From the IMG/VR virus record IMGVR_UViG_3300009068_000043, positions 1-60,691 of that record: a DNA stretch of 60,691 bases, one strand, 5' to 3'. Of the stretch, positions 39,280 to 46,976 are shown in pieces. Source of the stretch: a virus. A model generated the notes under the pieces. It worked only from the letters and a program-made list of their open reading frames with translations. It was not told the origin of the DNA and ran no database searches. Position 1 is the stretch's first letter; each line of letters opens with the position of its first letter. Position numbers and translations under genes: made by a program.

Positions 39280-39282
39280 CAA

Positions 39283-39288
39283 TAAATA
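39283..39288 (+). promoter_or_regulatory. Late-promoter-like TAAATA, 7 nt before the portal gene
   Basis: AATAAATAACACACTATG. The element lies wholly inside the 16-nt gap between the tape-measure candidate and gp20, leaving essentially no 5' leader and no Shine-Dalgarno. Confidence 0.55.
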
Positions 39289-39295
39289 ACACACT

Positions 39296-41110
39296 ATGGC
39301 AGAACCAAACAAAGGCACCGGGTGGAAAAAATACTTCAAAGTCGCAGATTTATCTGGACAAATGAGCCCAATTGCGGGTGGTAGAGATCAGGGATTACCG
39401 GGATATCCTAAAAATGATGGCCGTCGCAGCAATCAAGCAGAGTCTGATTTTAGTTTCAGAAACTATGCCAGTAGATTGCCCGAAGTATATTCGGGACACC
39501 CTAACCGTATTGAACGTTATAATCAATATGAAAACATGGATGCCGATTCGGAAGTTAATGCATGTTTAGATATCATATCTGAATTCTCTACACAGCTGAA
39601 TGAACAAAACGACACACCGTTTGATATAACATACAATGATGATCCTACAGATCACGAAGTTGAAATCATACGCAAACAGATGCAGCAGTGGGTCAAGCTG
39701 AACAAACTTGATCAGCGTATTTTTAAACTGTTCCGTAACACTATCAAGTACGGCGATCAGGTATTTGTACGTGATCCAGAAACATTTGAAATGTACTGGG
39801 TGGACATGAGCAAAGTGGTTCGAGTTATTGTTAATGAAAATGAAGGCAAACGTCCTGAACAATACATCATACGTGATATCAACCCTAACTTTCAAAACTT
39901 GACTGTGGCCGCCAAAACCACAACAGACTTCATGGTCAACCCAAGTTCAGGCGGAGCAGGCGGTATTGGTGGTAGCATGCAAGGTGGTGGATACACTGCA
40001 CCCAGTTCAGCCATGAGTGGAGTAAGCAGATTCAACCGAGCTGTGAACGAAACTTGTATTGATGCTAAACATGTGGTTCACATGAGTTTAAACGAAGGGT
40101 TAGATACATTCTGGCCTTTTGGTAAAAGTATCTTGGAAAACATTTTTAAAGTTTTCAAGCAAAAAGAATTGCTTGAAGATGCCATGTTGATCTATCGAGT
40201 ACAACGTGCCCCTGAGCGACGAATGTTCAAGATTGATGTGGGCAACATGCCCAGCCACATGGCCATGGCATTTGTGGAACGTGTGAAGAATGAAATGCAT
40301 CAACGTCGTATTCCTACATATGGTGGCGGCGGGCAGAACATCATGGATTCAAGTTATAATCCGCTCAGTATCAACGAAGACTTTTTCTTTCCAGTAGGTG
40401 CAGACGGCCGAGGCAGTTCAGTAGAAATGTTGCAAGGTGGTCAAAATCTCGGAGAAATTGACGACTTGAAGTATTTTAACAACAAAATGGCTCGTGGTCT
40501 ACGTGTGCCATCAAGCTATTTGCCTACCGGACCGGACGATTCAGACCGTACCATGCAGGATGGCAAAGTAGGAACAGCATTGATTCAAGAGTACAGATTC
40601 AATCAATATTGTGAAAGACTGCAAGCATTGATCATGCAAAAACTTGATGATGAATTCAAAATGTTCTTGCGTTGGAGAGGGTTTAATATTGATGCTGGCC
40701 TGTTCCAGATCAAGTTTAACCCACCGCAAAACTTTGCCAGCTATCGTCAAGCTGAACTAGACACTTCACGTATCACAGCATTTACCAGTTTAGAAGCATT
40801 GCCTTACATGAGCAAGAGATTCTTGCTGGAACGTTTCTTAGGGTTGACCGAAGACGAAATTCAAACCAATTCCAAGCTCTGGAAAGAAGAACGCAGCAAG
40901 CCTGAGATAGAAACATCACAAGGACAGGATCTACGTAGTGTGGGTATTACTCCAGCAGGGTTGGAGAGTGATGTTGCAATGGGTCAAGAGATGTCAAATC
41001 TAACCCCAGCTGGACAAGAAGGCATGCCAGCTGCTCCGGGCGGTACAATTGGCAACACGCCGGCAGCACAACCACCAGGCGCCGGTGCTCCAATTCCGGG
41101 TGCTGCATAA
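39296..41110 (+). CDS. 20: Portal vertex protein gp20
   Basis: T4-type portal that forms the dodecameric DNA gate and nucleates prohead assembly. Conserved blocks: RIERYNQYENMDADSEVNAC, LDIISEFSTQ, RNTIKYGDQVFVRDPETFEM, WPFGKSILENIFKVFKQKEL and LEDAMLIYRVQRAPERRMFK. Further blocks are VGNMP, FFFPVG.DGRGSSVE.L.GG, LGEIDDLKYFNNKM and ALRVP-like GLRVPSSYL. Length 604 compares with 524 in T4; a Gly/Ser-rich loop near residues 215-240 and a Pro/Ala/Gly-rich C-terminal tail account for the excess. A TAAATA box lies 7 nt upstream. The capsid genes follow in the conserved order 20-(small)-scaffold-21-22-23. Confidence 0.97.
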   Translation: MAEPNKGTGWKKYFKVADLSGQMSPIAGGRDQGLPGYPKNDGRRSNQAESDFSFRNYASRLPEVYSGHPNRIERYNQYENMDADSEVNACLDIISEFSTQLNEQNDTPFDITYNDDPTDHEVEIIRKQMQQWVKLNKLDQRIFKLFRNTIKYGDQVFVRDPETFEMYWVDMSKVVRVIVNENEGKRPEQYIIRDINPNFQNLTVAAKTTTDFMVNPSSGGAGGIGGSMQGGGYTAPSSAMSGVSRFNRAVNETCIDAKHVVHMSLNEGLDTFWPFGKSILENIFKVFKQKELLEDAMLIYRVQRAPERRMFKIDVGNMPSHMAMAFVERVKNEMHQRRIPTYGGGGQNIMDSSYNPLSINEDFFFPVGADGRGSSVEMLQGGQNLGEIDDLKYFNNKMARGLRVPSSYLPTGPDDSDRTMQDGKVGTALIQEYRFNQYCERLQALIMQKLDDEFKMFLRWRGFNIDAGLFQIKFNPPQNFASYRQAELDTSRITAFTSLEALPYMSKRFLLERFLGLTEDEIQTNSKLWKEERSKPEIETSQGQDLRSVGITPAGLESDVAMGQEMSNLTPAGQEGMPAAPGGTIGNTPAAQPPGAGAPIPGAA

Positions 41111-41113
41111 ATA
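41108..41113 (+). promoter_or_regulatory. Late-promoter-like TAAATA, 4 nt before a start codon
   Basis: GCATAAATATATCATG; the core overlaps the portal stop codon and ends 4 nt before the ATG of the 72-aa gene. Confidence 0.5.
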
Positions 41114-41117
41114 TATC

Positions 41118-41336
41118 ATGATCCTCAATGAGCTTTACGAACGTAGTCCCAGTGCATATCAAGATGTAGCCGCTGATAACACTCAGCCTCACCTTGGGCA
41201 ATTGCGCAAGACCAAGCTCACACTAATGCAATTGAATAAATTGCGAAAAATGAATGATACTAGGACATTTGAGTACAATGAAAAGCTAAAAGACATTAGA
41301 ACTCAATATGCTCCACCGGCTGCTCCTCCGGCGTAA
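41118..41336 (+). CDS. Small conserved protein between portal and scaffold genes, 72 aa
   Basis: The frame is open further upstream inside gp20, but the ATG at 41118 is preferred because it follows the portal stop and a TAAATA box. The protein begins MILNELYERSPSAYQDVAAD and has a basic helical middle (LRKTKLTLMQLNKLRKMND) and a Pro/Ala-rich tail (YAPPAAPPA). T4 carries the small prohead core genes 67 and 68 at this place, so a core or internal head role is possible from position. Sequence homology to them cannot be seen by eye. Similar small proteins occupy this slot in other T4-like aquatic phages. Confidence 0.75.
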   Translation: MILNELYERSPSAYQDVAADNTQPHLGQLRKTKLTLMQLNKLRKMNDTRTFEYNEKLKDIRTQYAPPAAPPA

Positions 41337-41395
41337 CATTTTTGTCTTAATTGATAAAAAACCAGCCATAACTGGCATATTTTTCTTTTAATTTG

Positions 41396-41401
41396 TAAAT
41401 A
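41396..41401 (+). promoter_or_regulatory. Late-promoter-like TAAATA for the capsid operon
   Basis: TTTGTAAATATAG, 57 nt before the scaffold-type gene. Transcription would begin just after it, so the folded leader at 41401-41450 would form the mRNA 5' end. Confidence 0.5.
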
Positions 41402-41450
41402 TAGATATACATTTTGCCGGGGTGGCAAAGTTAACGAATATCTATAGGAG
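41401..41450 (+). promoter_or_regulatory. Folded 5' leader of the capsid operon with exposed Shine-Dalgarno
   Basis: Outer stem ATAGATAT (41401-41408) pairs with ATATCTAT (41438-41445); an inner hairpin TTTGCC/GGCAAA (41413-41429) has a GGGGT loop. AGGAG (41446-41450) follows the outer stem at once, 8 nt before the ATG. The fold could protect the mRNA end or set ribosome access. Confidence 0.55.
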
Positions 41451-41458
41451 CCAGTTAA

Positions 41459-42304
41459 ATGAGTAAAAATCAGTTTGAAAAGTTGATTGAATATGTTATC
41501 AACGACGAAGATGCCAAAGCCAAAGAACTTTTCCATCAAATCGTAGTATCTAAGAGTCGTCAGATCTATGAGAATATCATGCAAGAGGACGAATTAGAAG
41601 AAGACAATGCCATGGGTGAAGAGCCGCCAGATACTGACGGTAATCCTCCAATGGAAGAAGGCGACGACATGATGGGCGGAAGTGCAACCGGCAAAATGAT
41701 CGATGAATTGGAAGCCGAAGAAAATGGCATGATGGAAACCGACGACGATGCTGAGTTTGATGACGAAGCAGAGTCAGACGGTGAAGATCTCACTCACGAC
41801 ATGGAACAAGATCATGACGAAATGGGCGGAGATGAAGCTGCTACAAAAGGCGATGTGATGGATCTGGCTGACAAGTTGGACGAACTCATGGCTGAATTTG
41901 AGCACATGATGGGCAACGGTGAACCCGATGCAGACAACATGGGCGACGGCATGGACGACATGGAAATTGATGCAGATGAATTTGAAACAGAAGGCATGAT
42001 GGAAAACATCACGCTTAAAGCTGCTCCAAAACCAGTGACTTCTGAACCAGCTGGAACCAACACCAAGTCTATCACTGCATTTAACAGTGGACAAGCGGGT
42101 ATGGAAGGCCGTCCTGTTCGAGCAGGTCAAAATGAAGGTGGACACCACGATACCGCTGCTTACAAAAACACCACAAAAGATCTAATTGGTAAAGTTGGTA
42201 ACTCACCTGCTCAAGCCACGCAAGATTTGAAGCCTGCTGCCAAGCCACACTTGGGTCAAGCTGCCGGTGTAAACACACGCACACCATTTCCACGTGGCAA
42301 GTAA
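41459..42304 (+). CDS. Acidic prohead core/scaffold-like protein, 281 aa
   Basis: A short ordered N-terminus (FEKLIEYVINDEDAKAKELF, HQIVVSKSRQIYENIM) is followed by a very acidic, Met-rich region of about 150 residues made of Asp/Glu/Met/Gly (GDDMMGGS, DMEQDHDEMGGD). A Thr/Gln/Gly/Lys-rich tail ends in NTRTPFPRGK. The composition resembles T4-type prohead core proteins (gp67 is also small and acidic) that are degraded by the gp21 protease. It is placed between portal and protease genes, as expected for a core protein. No enzymatic motif is seen. TAGGAG gives a good ribosome binding site and the leader is folded. Confidence 0.8.
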   Translation: MSKNQFEKLIEYVINDEDAKAKELFHQIVVSKSRQIYENIMQEDELEEDNAMGEEPPDTDGNPPMEEGDDMMGGSATGKMIDELEAEENGMMETDDDAEFDDEAESDGEDLTHDMEQDHDEMGGDEAATKGDVMDLADKLDELMAEFEHMMGNGEPDADNMGDGMDDMEIDADEFETEGMMENITLKAAPKPVTSEPAGTNTKSITAFNSGQAGMEGRPVRAGQNEGGHHDTAAYKNTTKDLIGKVGNSPAQATQDLKPAAKPHLGQAAGVNTRTPFPRGK

Positions 42305-42310
42305 TCAGCA

Positions 42311-42952
42311 ATGAAATACTTACAGGAACATCTAAACTTCAACCAAGCCAAGATTCGCGTCTTGGTTGAAGATGGTCCTGACGGCGCAGGAAAGACATTG
42401 TACATGGAAGGTATATGTATCGAAGGCGGAGTAAAGAACGCCAACGAACGTGTGTATCCCGTAAATGAAATTGGTAAAGCAGTTCACAGTATCAATGAAC
42501 AACTGCGCGAAGGTTATTCGGTGCTGGGTGAAGTAGATCACCCTGAAGATTTAAAAATCAACTTAGACAGAGTCAGTCATTGCATTGAAAAAATGTGGAT
42601 GGATGGCCCTGCTGGTTACGGTAAGTTAAAAATATTACCTACACCTATGGGACAACTGGTTAAGACCATGTTGGATTCGGGTGTGAAACTCGGAGTTTCG
42701 AGCCGTGGTTCCGGTAACGTGAACGAAGGCAACGGACATGTCAGTGACTTTGAAATAGTCACTGTGGATATTGTTGCTCAGCCCAGTGCCCCGCATGCAT
42801 ATCCTCGTGCAATTTATGAAGGACTTCGAAATATGAAGTACGGTCATAAAGTGTTAGAGATTGCCAAGGACGCAGGTCAGAACAGCAAGGTACAGAGATT
42901 TTTGCGTGAGGAAGTAAAACGCCTTATCAAAGATCTCAAAATTAAGGAGTAA
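42311..42952 (+). CDS. 21: Prohead core protease gp21
   Basis: Serine protease that matures the prohead by cutting scaffold and capsid proteins. Family features: YMEGICIEGGVKNANERVYP near the N-terminus, the catalytic His in LGEVDHPED (H77), and the catalytic Ser in GVKLGVSSRGSG (S131 likely, in the herpesvirus-protease-like fold). SDFEIVTVDIVAQPSAP follows the active site. Length 213 matches T4 gp21 (212). It starts 6 nt after the core gene and is followed 3 nt later by gp22. Confidence 0.96.
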   Translation: MKYLQEHLNFNQAKIRVLVEDGPDGAGKTLYMEGICIEGGVKNANERVYPVNEIGKAVHSINEQLREGYSVLGEVDHPEDLKINLDRVSHCIEKMWMDGPAGYGKLKILPTPMGQLVKTMLDSGVKLGVSSRGSGNVNEGNGHVSDFEIVTVDIVAQPSAPHAYPRAIYEGLRNMKYGHKVLEIAKDAGQNSKVQRFLREEVKRLIKDLKIKE

Positions 42953-42955
42953 AGC

Positions 42956-44053
42956 ATGCTAGATGCAATCAAACCATTGCTAGATAGCGGCCTGATCAAC
43001 GAAGACGTCAGTCGAGAACTCAACGAAGCTTGGGAATCTAAACTGACAGAAGCACGTGAACAGGTTAGAGTAGAACTACGTGAAGAGTTTGCTCAACGCT
43101 ACGAGCACGATAAGACAGTGATGGTTGAAGCCTTAGACAAGATGATGACAGAAAGTCTCACCGGTGAACTTGAAGAGTTTGCCCAAGAGAAAGCTGCCCT
43201 GCGTGAAGATCGCGTGAAGTTTCAAACCAAGATGAAAGAAAGTGCTGTGAAGTTTAACAATTTCATGGTAACAAAATTATCTGAAGAAATCAGCGAACTT
43301 CGTAAGGACCGCAAGCAGCACAATGAAGGACTAGAAAAACTAGAACACTTCATGGTGCATGCGTTGGCTCGTGAGATCCAAGAATTTGCCCAAGACAAAC
43401 GTGATGTAGTGGAAACTAAAGTACGTTTGGTGCGTGAAGCACGTGGCAAATTGGAAAATCTCAAAGCACGTTTCGTAAAAGAAAGTGCTGAAAAAATGAG
43501 TCAAGCTGTTAGTTATCATTTGAAGGCTGAACTCAGCCAGTTGCATGAAGACATCCAAGTTGCTCGTGAGAACAATTTTGGTCGTCGTATCTTTGAAGCG
43601 TATGCTGCTGAATTTGGTGCTACTCATCTCAATGAGAAAGCCGAAGTTCGCAAGTTGCAAAACATCATCGCTGCCAGAGAACATCAACTATCTGAAGCCA
43701 TTAAACTCAGCAGGAAAGCAAAAGTTCTTGTTGAGTCCAAGGAACGTGAAATACGTGTGATCCGTGAATCCAATGTGCGTCAAAACACCATGGACGATTT
43801 GCTATCTCCTCTCAACGAAGAGAAGCGCGAAGTCATGCGTAATTTACTCGAAAGTGTACAGACTCCCCGTCTGAAAAATGCTTTTGAAAAGTATCTACCA
43901 GCCGTATTAGCTGATGGCAAGTCTGTGAAAGCCCGCCAGGTGATCTCAGAAAATGTGTCAGAAGTCACTGGTAATAAAACTGCTCTGCGTCAAGACGACG
44001 ACACCGCTGACAACAGCAATGTTATCGCTATTAAGCGTCTGGCAGGGCTTTAA
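42956..44053 (+). CDS. 22: Major prohead scaffold protein gp22
   Basis: Nearly all-helical, highly charged protein with long coiled coils (residues ~25-290, e.g. LTEAREQVRVELREEFAQRY, LARAIQEF-like ALAREIQEFAQDKRDV). It begins MLDAIKPLLDSGLINEDVSR, the conserved gp22 N-terminus. The C-terminal region SPLNEEKREVMRNLLESVQT, FEKYLPAVL is also typical. It forms the inner core around which gp23 assembles and is then digested by gp21. The length of 365 exceeds T4 gp22 (269). GGAG precedes its start; gp23 follows 20 nt downstream with AAGGAG. Confidence 0.94.
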   Translation: MLDAIKPLLDSGLINEDVSRELNEAWESKLTEAREQVRVELREEFAQRYEHDKTVMVEALDKMMTESLTGELEEFAQEKAALREDRVKFQTKMKESAVKFNNFMVTKLSEEISELRKDRKQHNEGLEKLEHFMVHALAREIQEFAQDKRDVVETKVRLVREARGKLENLKARFVKESAEKMSQAVSYHLKAELSQLHEDIQVARENNFGRRIFEAYAAEFGATHLNEKAEVRKLQNIIAAREHQLSEAIKLSRKAKVLVESKEREIRVIRESNVRQNTMDDLLSPLNEEKREVMRNLLESVQTPRLKNAFEKYLPAVLADGKSVKARQVISENVSEVTGNKTALRQDDDTADNSNVIAIKRLAGL

Positions 44054-44073
44054 TTTAAACTAAGGAGACTTAA

Positions 44074-45285
44074 ATGTCACAACAACTATTAGAAGGCCGC
44101 TGGGATGAAACCAAGGAAGCCCTTCTTGAAGGCCTAAAAGGCAGCAAGCGTAACAACATGAACGTGATCCTAGAGAACACACGCAAGTATTTGAAAGAAA
44201 ATGCCAGCGGCGGTTCTACAGGTTCTGGCAACATTGCCACACTAAACCGTGTGATTTTGCCAGTTATCCGTCGTGTTATGCCAACCGTTATTGCTAACGA
44301 ATTGGTTGGCGTTCAGCCTATGACTGGACCTGTTGGTCAGATCCACACCCTGCGTGTGCGTTATGCCAACACAATGAACGACACCAGCACTGCTAATACC
44401 AGTACTGCTGCCGGCCAAGAAGCATTGAGCCCATTCTTGATTGCTCAGGCATATTCTTCAGCAAGCAGCGTGTCAGCTGGTATTGTTGATCCAACACAAA
44501 CTATCTACAGTGGTGCTAATACATCAGTGCTTGAAGGCAGCGGCGGTCGTCAGATCTCTGTGCAAATCTTGAAGCAGGCTGTGGAAGCTAAGACTCGTAA
44601 GTTGCAAGCCCGTTGGACTTTTGAAGCTGCTCAGGACGCACAAGCCATGCATGGTATCGACGTAGAAGCCGAAATCATGGCAGCTTTGGCCCAGGAGATT
44701 ACAGCTGAAATTGACCAGGAAATCTTGTTGAGCTTGCGCTCACTGGCCACAACTGAGTACACATACAACCAAGCTACTGTGTCTGGTACAGCCACATTCG
44801 TTGGTGACGAACACGCCGCTTTGGCAGTTCTGATCAATCGTGTTGCTAACTTGATCGCCCAACGCACACGTCGTGGCGCTGGTAACTATGCTGTGGTTAG
44901 CTCTGCTAGCTTGACAGTTCTGCAAAGTGCTACAACCAGCGCATTTGCACGTACAACAGAAGGCACTTTCGAAGCACCTACAAACACCAAGTTTGTTGGT
45001 ACTCTGAACGGCGCAATGCGTGTGTTTGTTGATAGCTATGCTAGCGACACTACACCTGTATTGGTTGGCTACAAAGGTAGTTCAGAAGCTGATGCTCCTG
45101 CATTCTACTGCCCTTACATCCCCTTGATGAGCTCAGGTGTTGTATTGGACCCAACAACATTCGAACCAGTGGTTTCGTTCATGACTCGTTATGGTTTCAT
45201 TGAATTGACCAACACTGCAAGTTCGTTCGGCAATGCGGGCGATTATGTCGGGGAGATAGCAGTCTCGAATTTGAGCTTCAGCTAA
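44074..45285 (+). CDS. 23: Major capsid protein gp23
   Basis: HK97-fold shell protein. Conserved blocks: LNRVILPVIRRVMPTVIANE, LVGVQPMTGPVGQIHTLRVR, KTRKLQARWTFEAAQDAQAM, HGIDVEAEIMAALAQEITAE and DQEILLSL. The C-terminal YVPLM-like YIPLMSSGVVLDP and FMTRYG.IEL follow. Length 403 is shorter than T4 gp23 (521), as in many T4-like aquatic phages. The gp21 protease prefers L/I-x-E; candidate propeptide cleavage sites are after E34 (ILE) and E42 (LKE), just before the conserved body. AAGGAG gives a strong ribosome binding site, and codon choice looks more uniform than in neighbouring genes. A rho-independent terminator follows. Confidence 0.97.
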   Translation: MSQQLLEGRWDETKEALLEGLKGSKRNNMNVILENTRKYLKENASGGSTGSGNIATLNRVILPVIRRVMPTVIANELVGVQPMTGPVGQIHTLRVRYANTMNDTSTANTSTAAGQEALSPFLIAQAYSSASSVSAGIVDPTQTIYSGANTSVLEGSGGRQISVQILKQAVEAKTRKLQARWTFEAAQDAQAMHGIDVEAEIMAALAQEITAEIDQEILLSLRSLATTEYTYNQATVSGTATFVGDEHAALAVLINRVANLIAQRTRRGAGNYAVVSSASLTVLQSATTSAFARTTEGTFEAPTNTKFVGTLNGAMRVFVDSYASDTTPVLVGYKGSSEADAPAFYCPYIPLMSSGVVLDPTTFEPVVSFMTRYGFIELTNTASSFGNAGDYVGEIAVSNLSFS

Positions 45286-45310
45286 TCTTCGATTGGTATT
45301 TTACCAACTC

Positions 45311-45336
45311 AAAAAAGGACCTTATGGTCCTTTTTT
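45311..45336 (+). terminator. Rho-independent terminator after the major capsid gene
   Basis: AAAAAAGGACC-TTAT-GGTCCTTTTTT: a perfect stem with a tetraloop and a U-tract, 26 nt after the gp23 stop. It ends the capsid operon. Confidence 0.92.
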
Positions 45337-45337
45337 G

Positions 45338-45366
45338 TTGATTTTTCTTTCTGTAAATGTTATTAT
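45338..45366 (+). promoter_or_regulatory. Sigma70-type promoter behind the capsid terminator
   Basis: TTGATT at 45338-45343, a 17-bp spacer and TATTAT at 45361-45366. It would give the homing endonuclease gene expression independent of the late capsid operon. A TAAATA element follows at 45387-45392. Confidence 0.5.
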
Positions 45367-45386
45367 GTGATATTGCTGCATCTAAC

Positions 45387-45392
45387 TAAATA
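45387..45392 (+). promoter_or_regulatory. Late-promoter-like TAAATA, 8 nt before the homing endonuclease
   Basis: ACTAAATAACAACAATATG; no Shine-Dalgarno lies between the element and the ATG. Confidence 0.45.
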
Positions 45393-45400
45393 ACAACAAT

Positions 45401-46150
45401 ATGAAACCTTATACATATCTAATCAAACATCGACCTTCCGGCAAAGTCTACTATGGATACCGTTCGGCTAACCGAGTAGATCCTGTAGACGATCTGTGGA
45501 AATACTATTTCACAAGTAGTCCGGGTGTTCAGAAACTAATAGAAGAAACAGGCGTAGACAGTTTTGATACAGAAGTACGCCGGGTATTTGAGACAAAAGA
45601 GCAAGCAAGCGACTGGGAAACAAGAGTTCTTAGTCGTTGTAAAGTATTAAAAGATGATCGTTGGCTCAATCAAAATGTAGCGGGATACATAGTTCCTACA
45701 GAAGAAAGTCGAAAAAAGATTAGTGATTACCACAAAGACAAACCCAAGAGCGAAGAACATAAACAAAATTTAAGCGACTCACAAAAAGGTAGCAAGCGTC
45801 CGTGGTCTAAGCAAAATCTACCAAAAGACAACAAAGGTAAAAATAATGGCATGTATGGAAAGTCTCATTCAGAAGAGTCTAAGAAAAAAATTGGAGAAAA
45901 AAATAGAATACACATGCAAGGTGATAACAATCCAATGAAAAAAGTAGAGTGGACAGAAGAACGCAAAGAACATATGCGACAGATTCGTGCTAAAAGACAA
46001 CCTTGGACAGAAGAACAAAAAAAAGCAGTAGCTCAGAAGTTAACCGGACTAAAGCGACCAAAACTCTACTGTGCTCACTGTGACAGACACATAGCTCAAG
46101 GCTGGTTTCACAGACACGGTGATCACTGCTCAAGCATAAATACCCTGTAA
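45401..46150 (+). CDS. GIY-YIG homing endonuclease with NUMOD3 repeats and a zinc-finger tail, 249 aa
   Basis: Free-standing homing endonuclease of the Seg/I-Tev type. The GIY-YIG domain occupies residues 1-95 (YTYLIKHRPSGKVYYGYRSA holds the YLI and YYG motifs). NUMOD3-type DNA-binding repeats follow: SEESRKKISDYHKDKPK-like units at about 105-125 and 125-145, NNGMYGKSHSEESKKKIGEK, and GDNNPMKK..WTEERKEHMR. The C-terminus has a possible zinc finger CAHCDRHIAQGWFHRHGDHC. It sits directly after the major capsid gene terminator, a typical invasion site for homing genes near conserved targets. It has its own promoter elements and is not part of an intron. Confidence 0.9.
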   Translation: MKPYTYLIKHRPSGKVYYGYRSANRVDPVDDLWKYYFTSSPGVQKLIEETGVDSFDTEVRRVFETKEQASDWETRVLSRCKVLKDDRWLNQNVAGYIVPTEESRKKISDYHKDKPKSEEHKQNLSDSQKGSKRPWSKQNLPKDNKGKNNGMYGKSHSEESKKKIGEKNRIHMQGDNNPMKKVEWTEERKEHMRQIRAKRQPWTEEQKKAVAQKLTGLKRPKLYCAHCDRHIAQGWFHRHGDHCSSINTL

Positions 46151-46180
46151 GCAACAACCTCGGGATGGGAAGTGGCATCA

Positions 46181-46202
46181 AAGCATCGCAAGATGCTTTT
46201 TT
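46181..46202 (+). terminator. Rho-independent terminator after the homing endonuclease
   Basis: AAGCATC-GCAA-GATGCTT followed by TTTT. It lies 30 nt after the endonuclease stop and upstream of the true LamG gene start, which rules out the earlier in-frame ATG at 46165. Confidence 0.85.
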
Positions 46203-46211
46203 GTTGACTGC

Positions 46212-46217
46212 TAAATA
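46212..46217 (+). promoter_or_regulatory. Late-promoter-like TAAATA, 4 nt before the LamG-like gene
   Basis: CTGCTAAATACTGCATGG, between the terminator and the ATG; there is no space for a ribosome binding site. Confidence 0.5.
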
Positions 46218-46221
46218 CTGC

Positions 46222-46941
46222 ATGGCAATACAAATTGGATCAGGAATAAGCATTGGTGGAGGGATTCTCATAGGATCAGCCCCAGCAGGACCTGAGTTGG
46301 TGTATAATCTAAATGCAGCCAACTACAGTGCGTTACCGGTGAATGGATCAGTGGTGTCAGGTTCGGGTGGTTACACTGTGACCGTGGCCAACCCTGACAG
46401 TACCATGACATGGAATGCTAGTAATGACGGTGTATTCAACATGACCACTGTGTCAGGTTCTACCAATGATTACATCTATGGCGGGCCAAATTATGTGTCA
46501 GGTCAAAGTTATACAGTTTTCATGGTATATCAGTTAGATCCAGCAGTGGCCGGTCGATTGCTGAACACACAAGATGAAAGCAGTAAAGACTGGTTGATGG
46601 GTGCTTACAGTGGCTATCCCAACACATTCTACCCTAACTTTGCAGTAAACTTGCCGTCGTCGGGTGCCGACACTGTGTGGCATTTTGGCTGGGCCACATG
46701 GGATGATACAACCAGCACAGGGCAACTTTGGATAGCAACAAATACTCAACCAACTACCTATGCATATTCTGAAACCAGTGGGTCAGGTGGTGGATTTAAC
46801 CAGTTGAGATTGTTCAGCAGAGCCGGTGGCAGTGAAGTACAAACTGGCAATATAGGATTAATACAAGTGTATGATGGAGTGATCTCTCTTGCAAAGATAC
46901 AAGCATTGTACAATCAATTCAAAACCAGATTTGGATATTGA
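46222..46941 (+). CDS. LamG/concanavalin-like virion protein, 239 aa
   Basis: The ATG at 46222 is used; a longer reading from 46165 would run through a terminator hairpin. After a Gly/Ile-rich N-terminus (IQIGSGISIGGGILIGSAPA) comes a jelly-roll-like domain. It contains LVYNLNAANYSALPVNGSV, the strands FNMTTVSGSTNDYIYGGPNY and SYTVFMVYQL, then DESSKDWLMGAYSG, WHFGWATWDDTTSTGQLWI, and NIGLIQVYDGVISLAKIQAL near the end. This pattern (YDGVIS..KIQALYN) is typical of LamG/concanavalin-like domains that bind carbohydrate. No Shine-Dalgarno; TAAATA lies 4 nt upstream. With the fibre gene downstream, a decoration or receptor-binding role is likely. Confidence 0.82.
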   Translation: MAIQIGSGISIGGGILIGSAPAGPELVYNLNAANYSALPVNGSVVSGSGGYTVTVANPDSTMTWNASNDGVFNMTTVSGSTNDYIYGGPNYVSGQSYTVFMVYQLDPAVAGRLLNTQDESSKDWLMGAYSGYPNTFYPNFAVNLPSSGADTVWHFGWATWDDTTSTGQLWIATNTQPTTYAYSETSGSGGGFNQLRLFSRAGGSEVQTGNIGLIQVYDGVISLAKIQALYNQFKTRFGY

Positions 46942-46951
46942 TCAAGCCCGG

Positions 46952-46957
46952 TAAATA
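46952..46957 (+). promoter_or_regulatory. Late-promoter-like TAAATA for the YadA-repeat fibre
   Basis: CCCGGTAAATATACC, 19 nt before the ATG, with AAAGGGA (46962-46968) between them. This leader does contain a ribosome binding site, unlike several neighbours. Confidence 0.5.
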
Positions 46958-46976
46958 TACCAAAGGGACTTGAACT

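Noticed and set aside
41049-41117. In-frame ATG at 41049 for the small gene after the portal
   Set aside because: It lies wholly inside the portal C-terminus and yields a Gln/His-rich stretch that mirrors that coding region; 41118 follows a TAAATA box.
46165-46221. In-frame ATG at 46165 for the LamG-like gene
   Set aside because: The added 19 codons would be translated through a terminator hairpin (46181-46202); the late element at 46212-46217 and the ATG at 46222 fit better.
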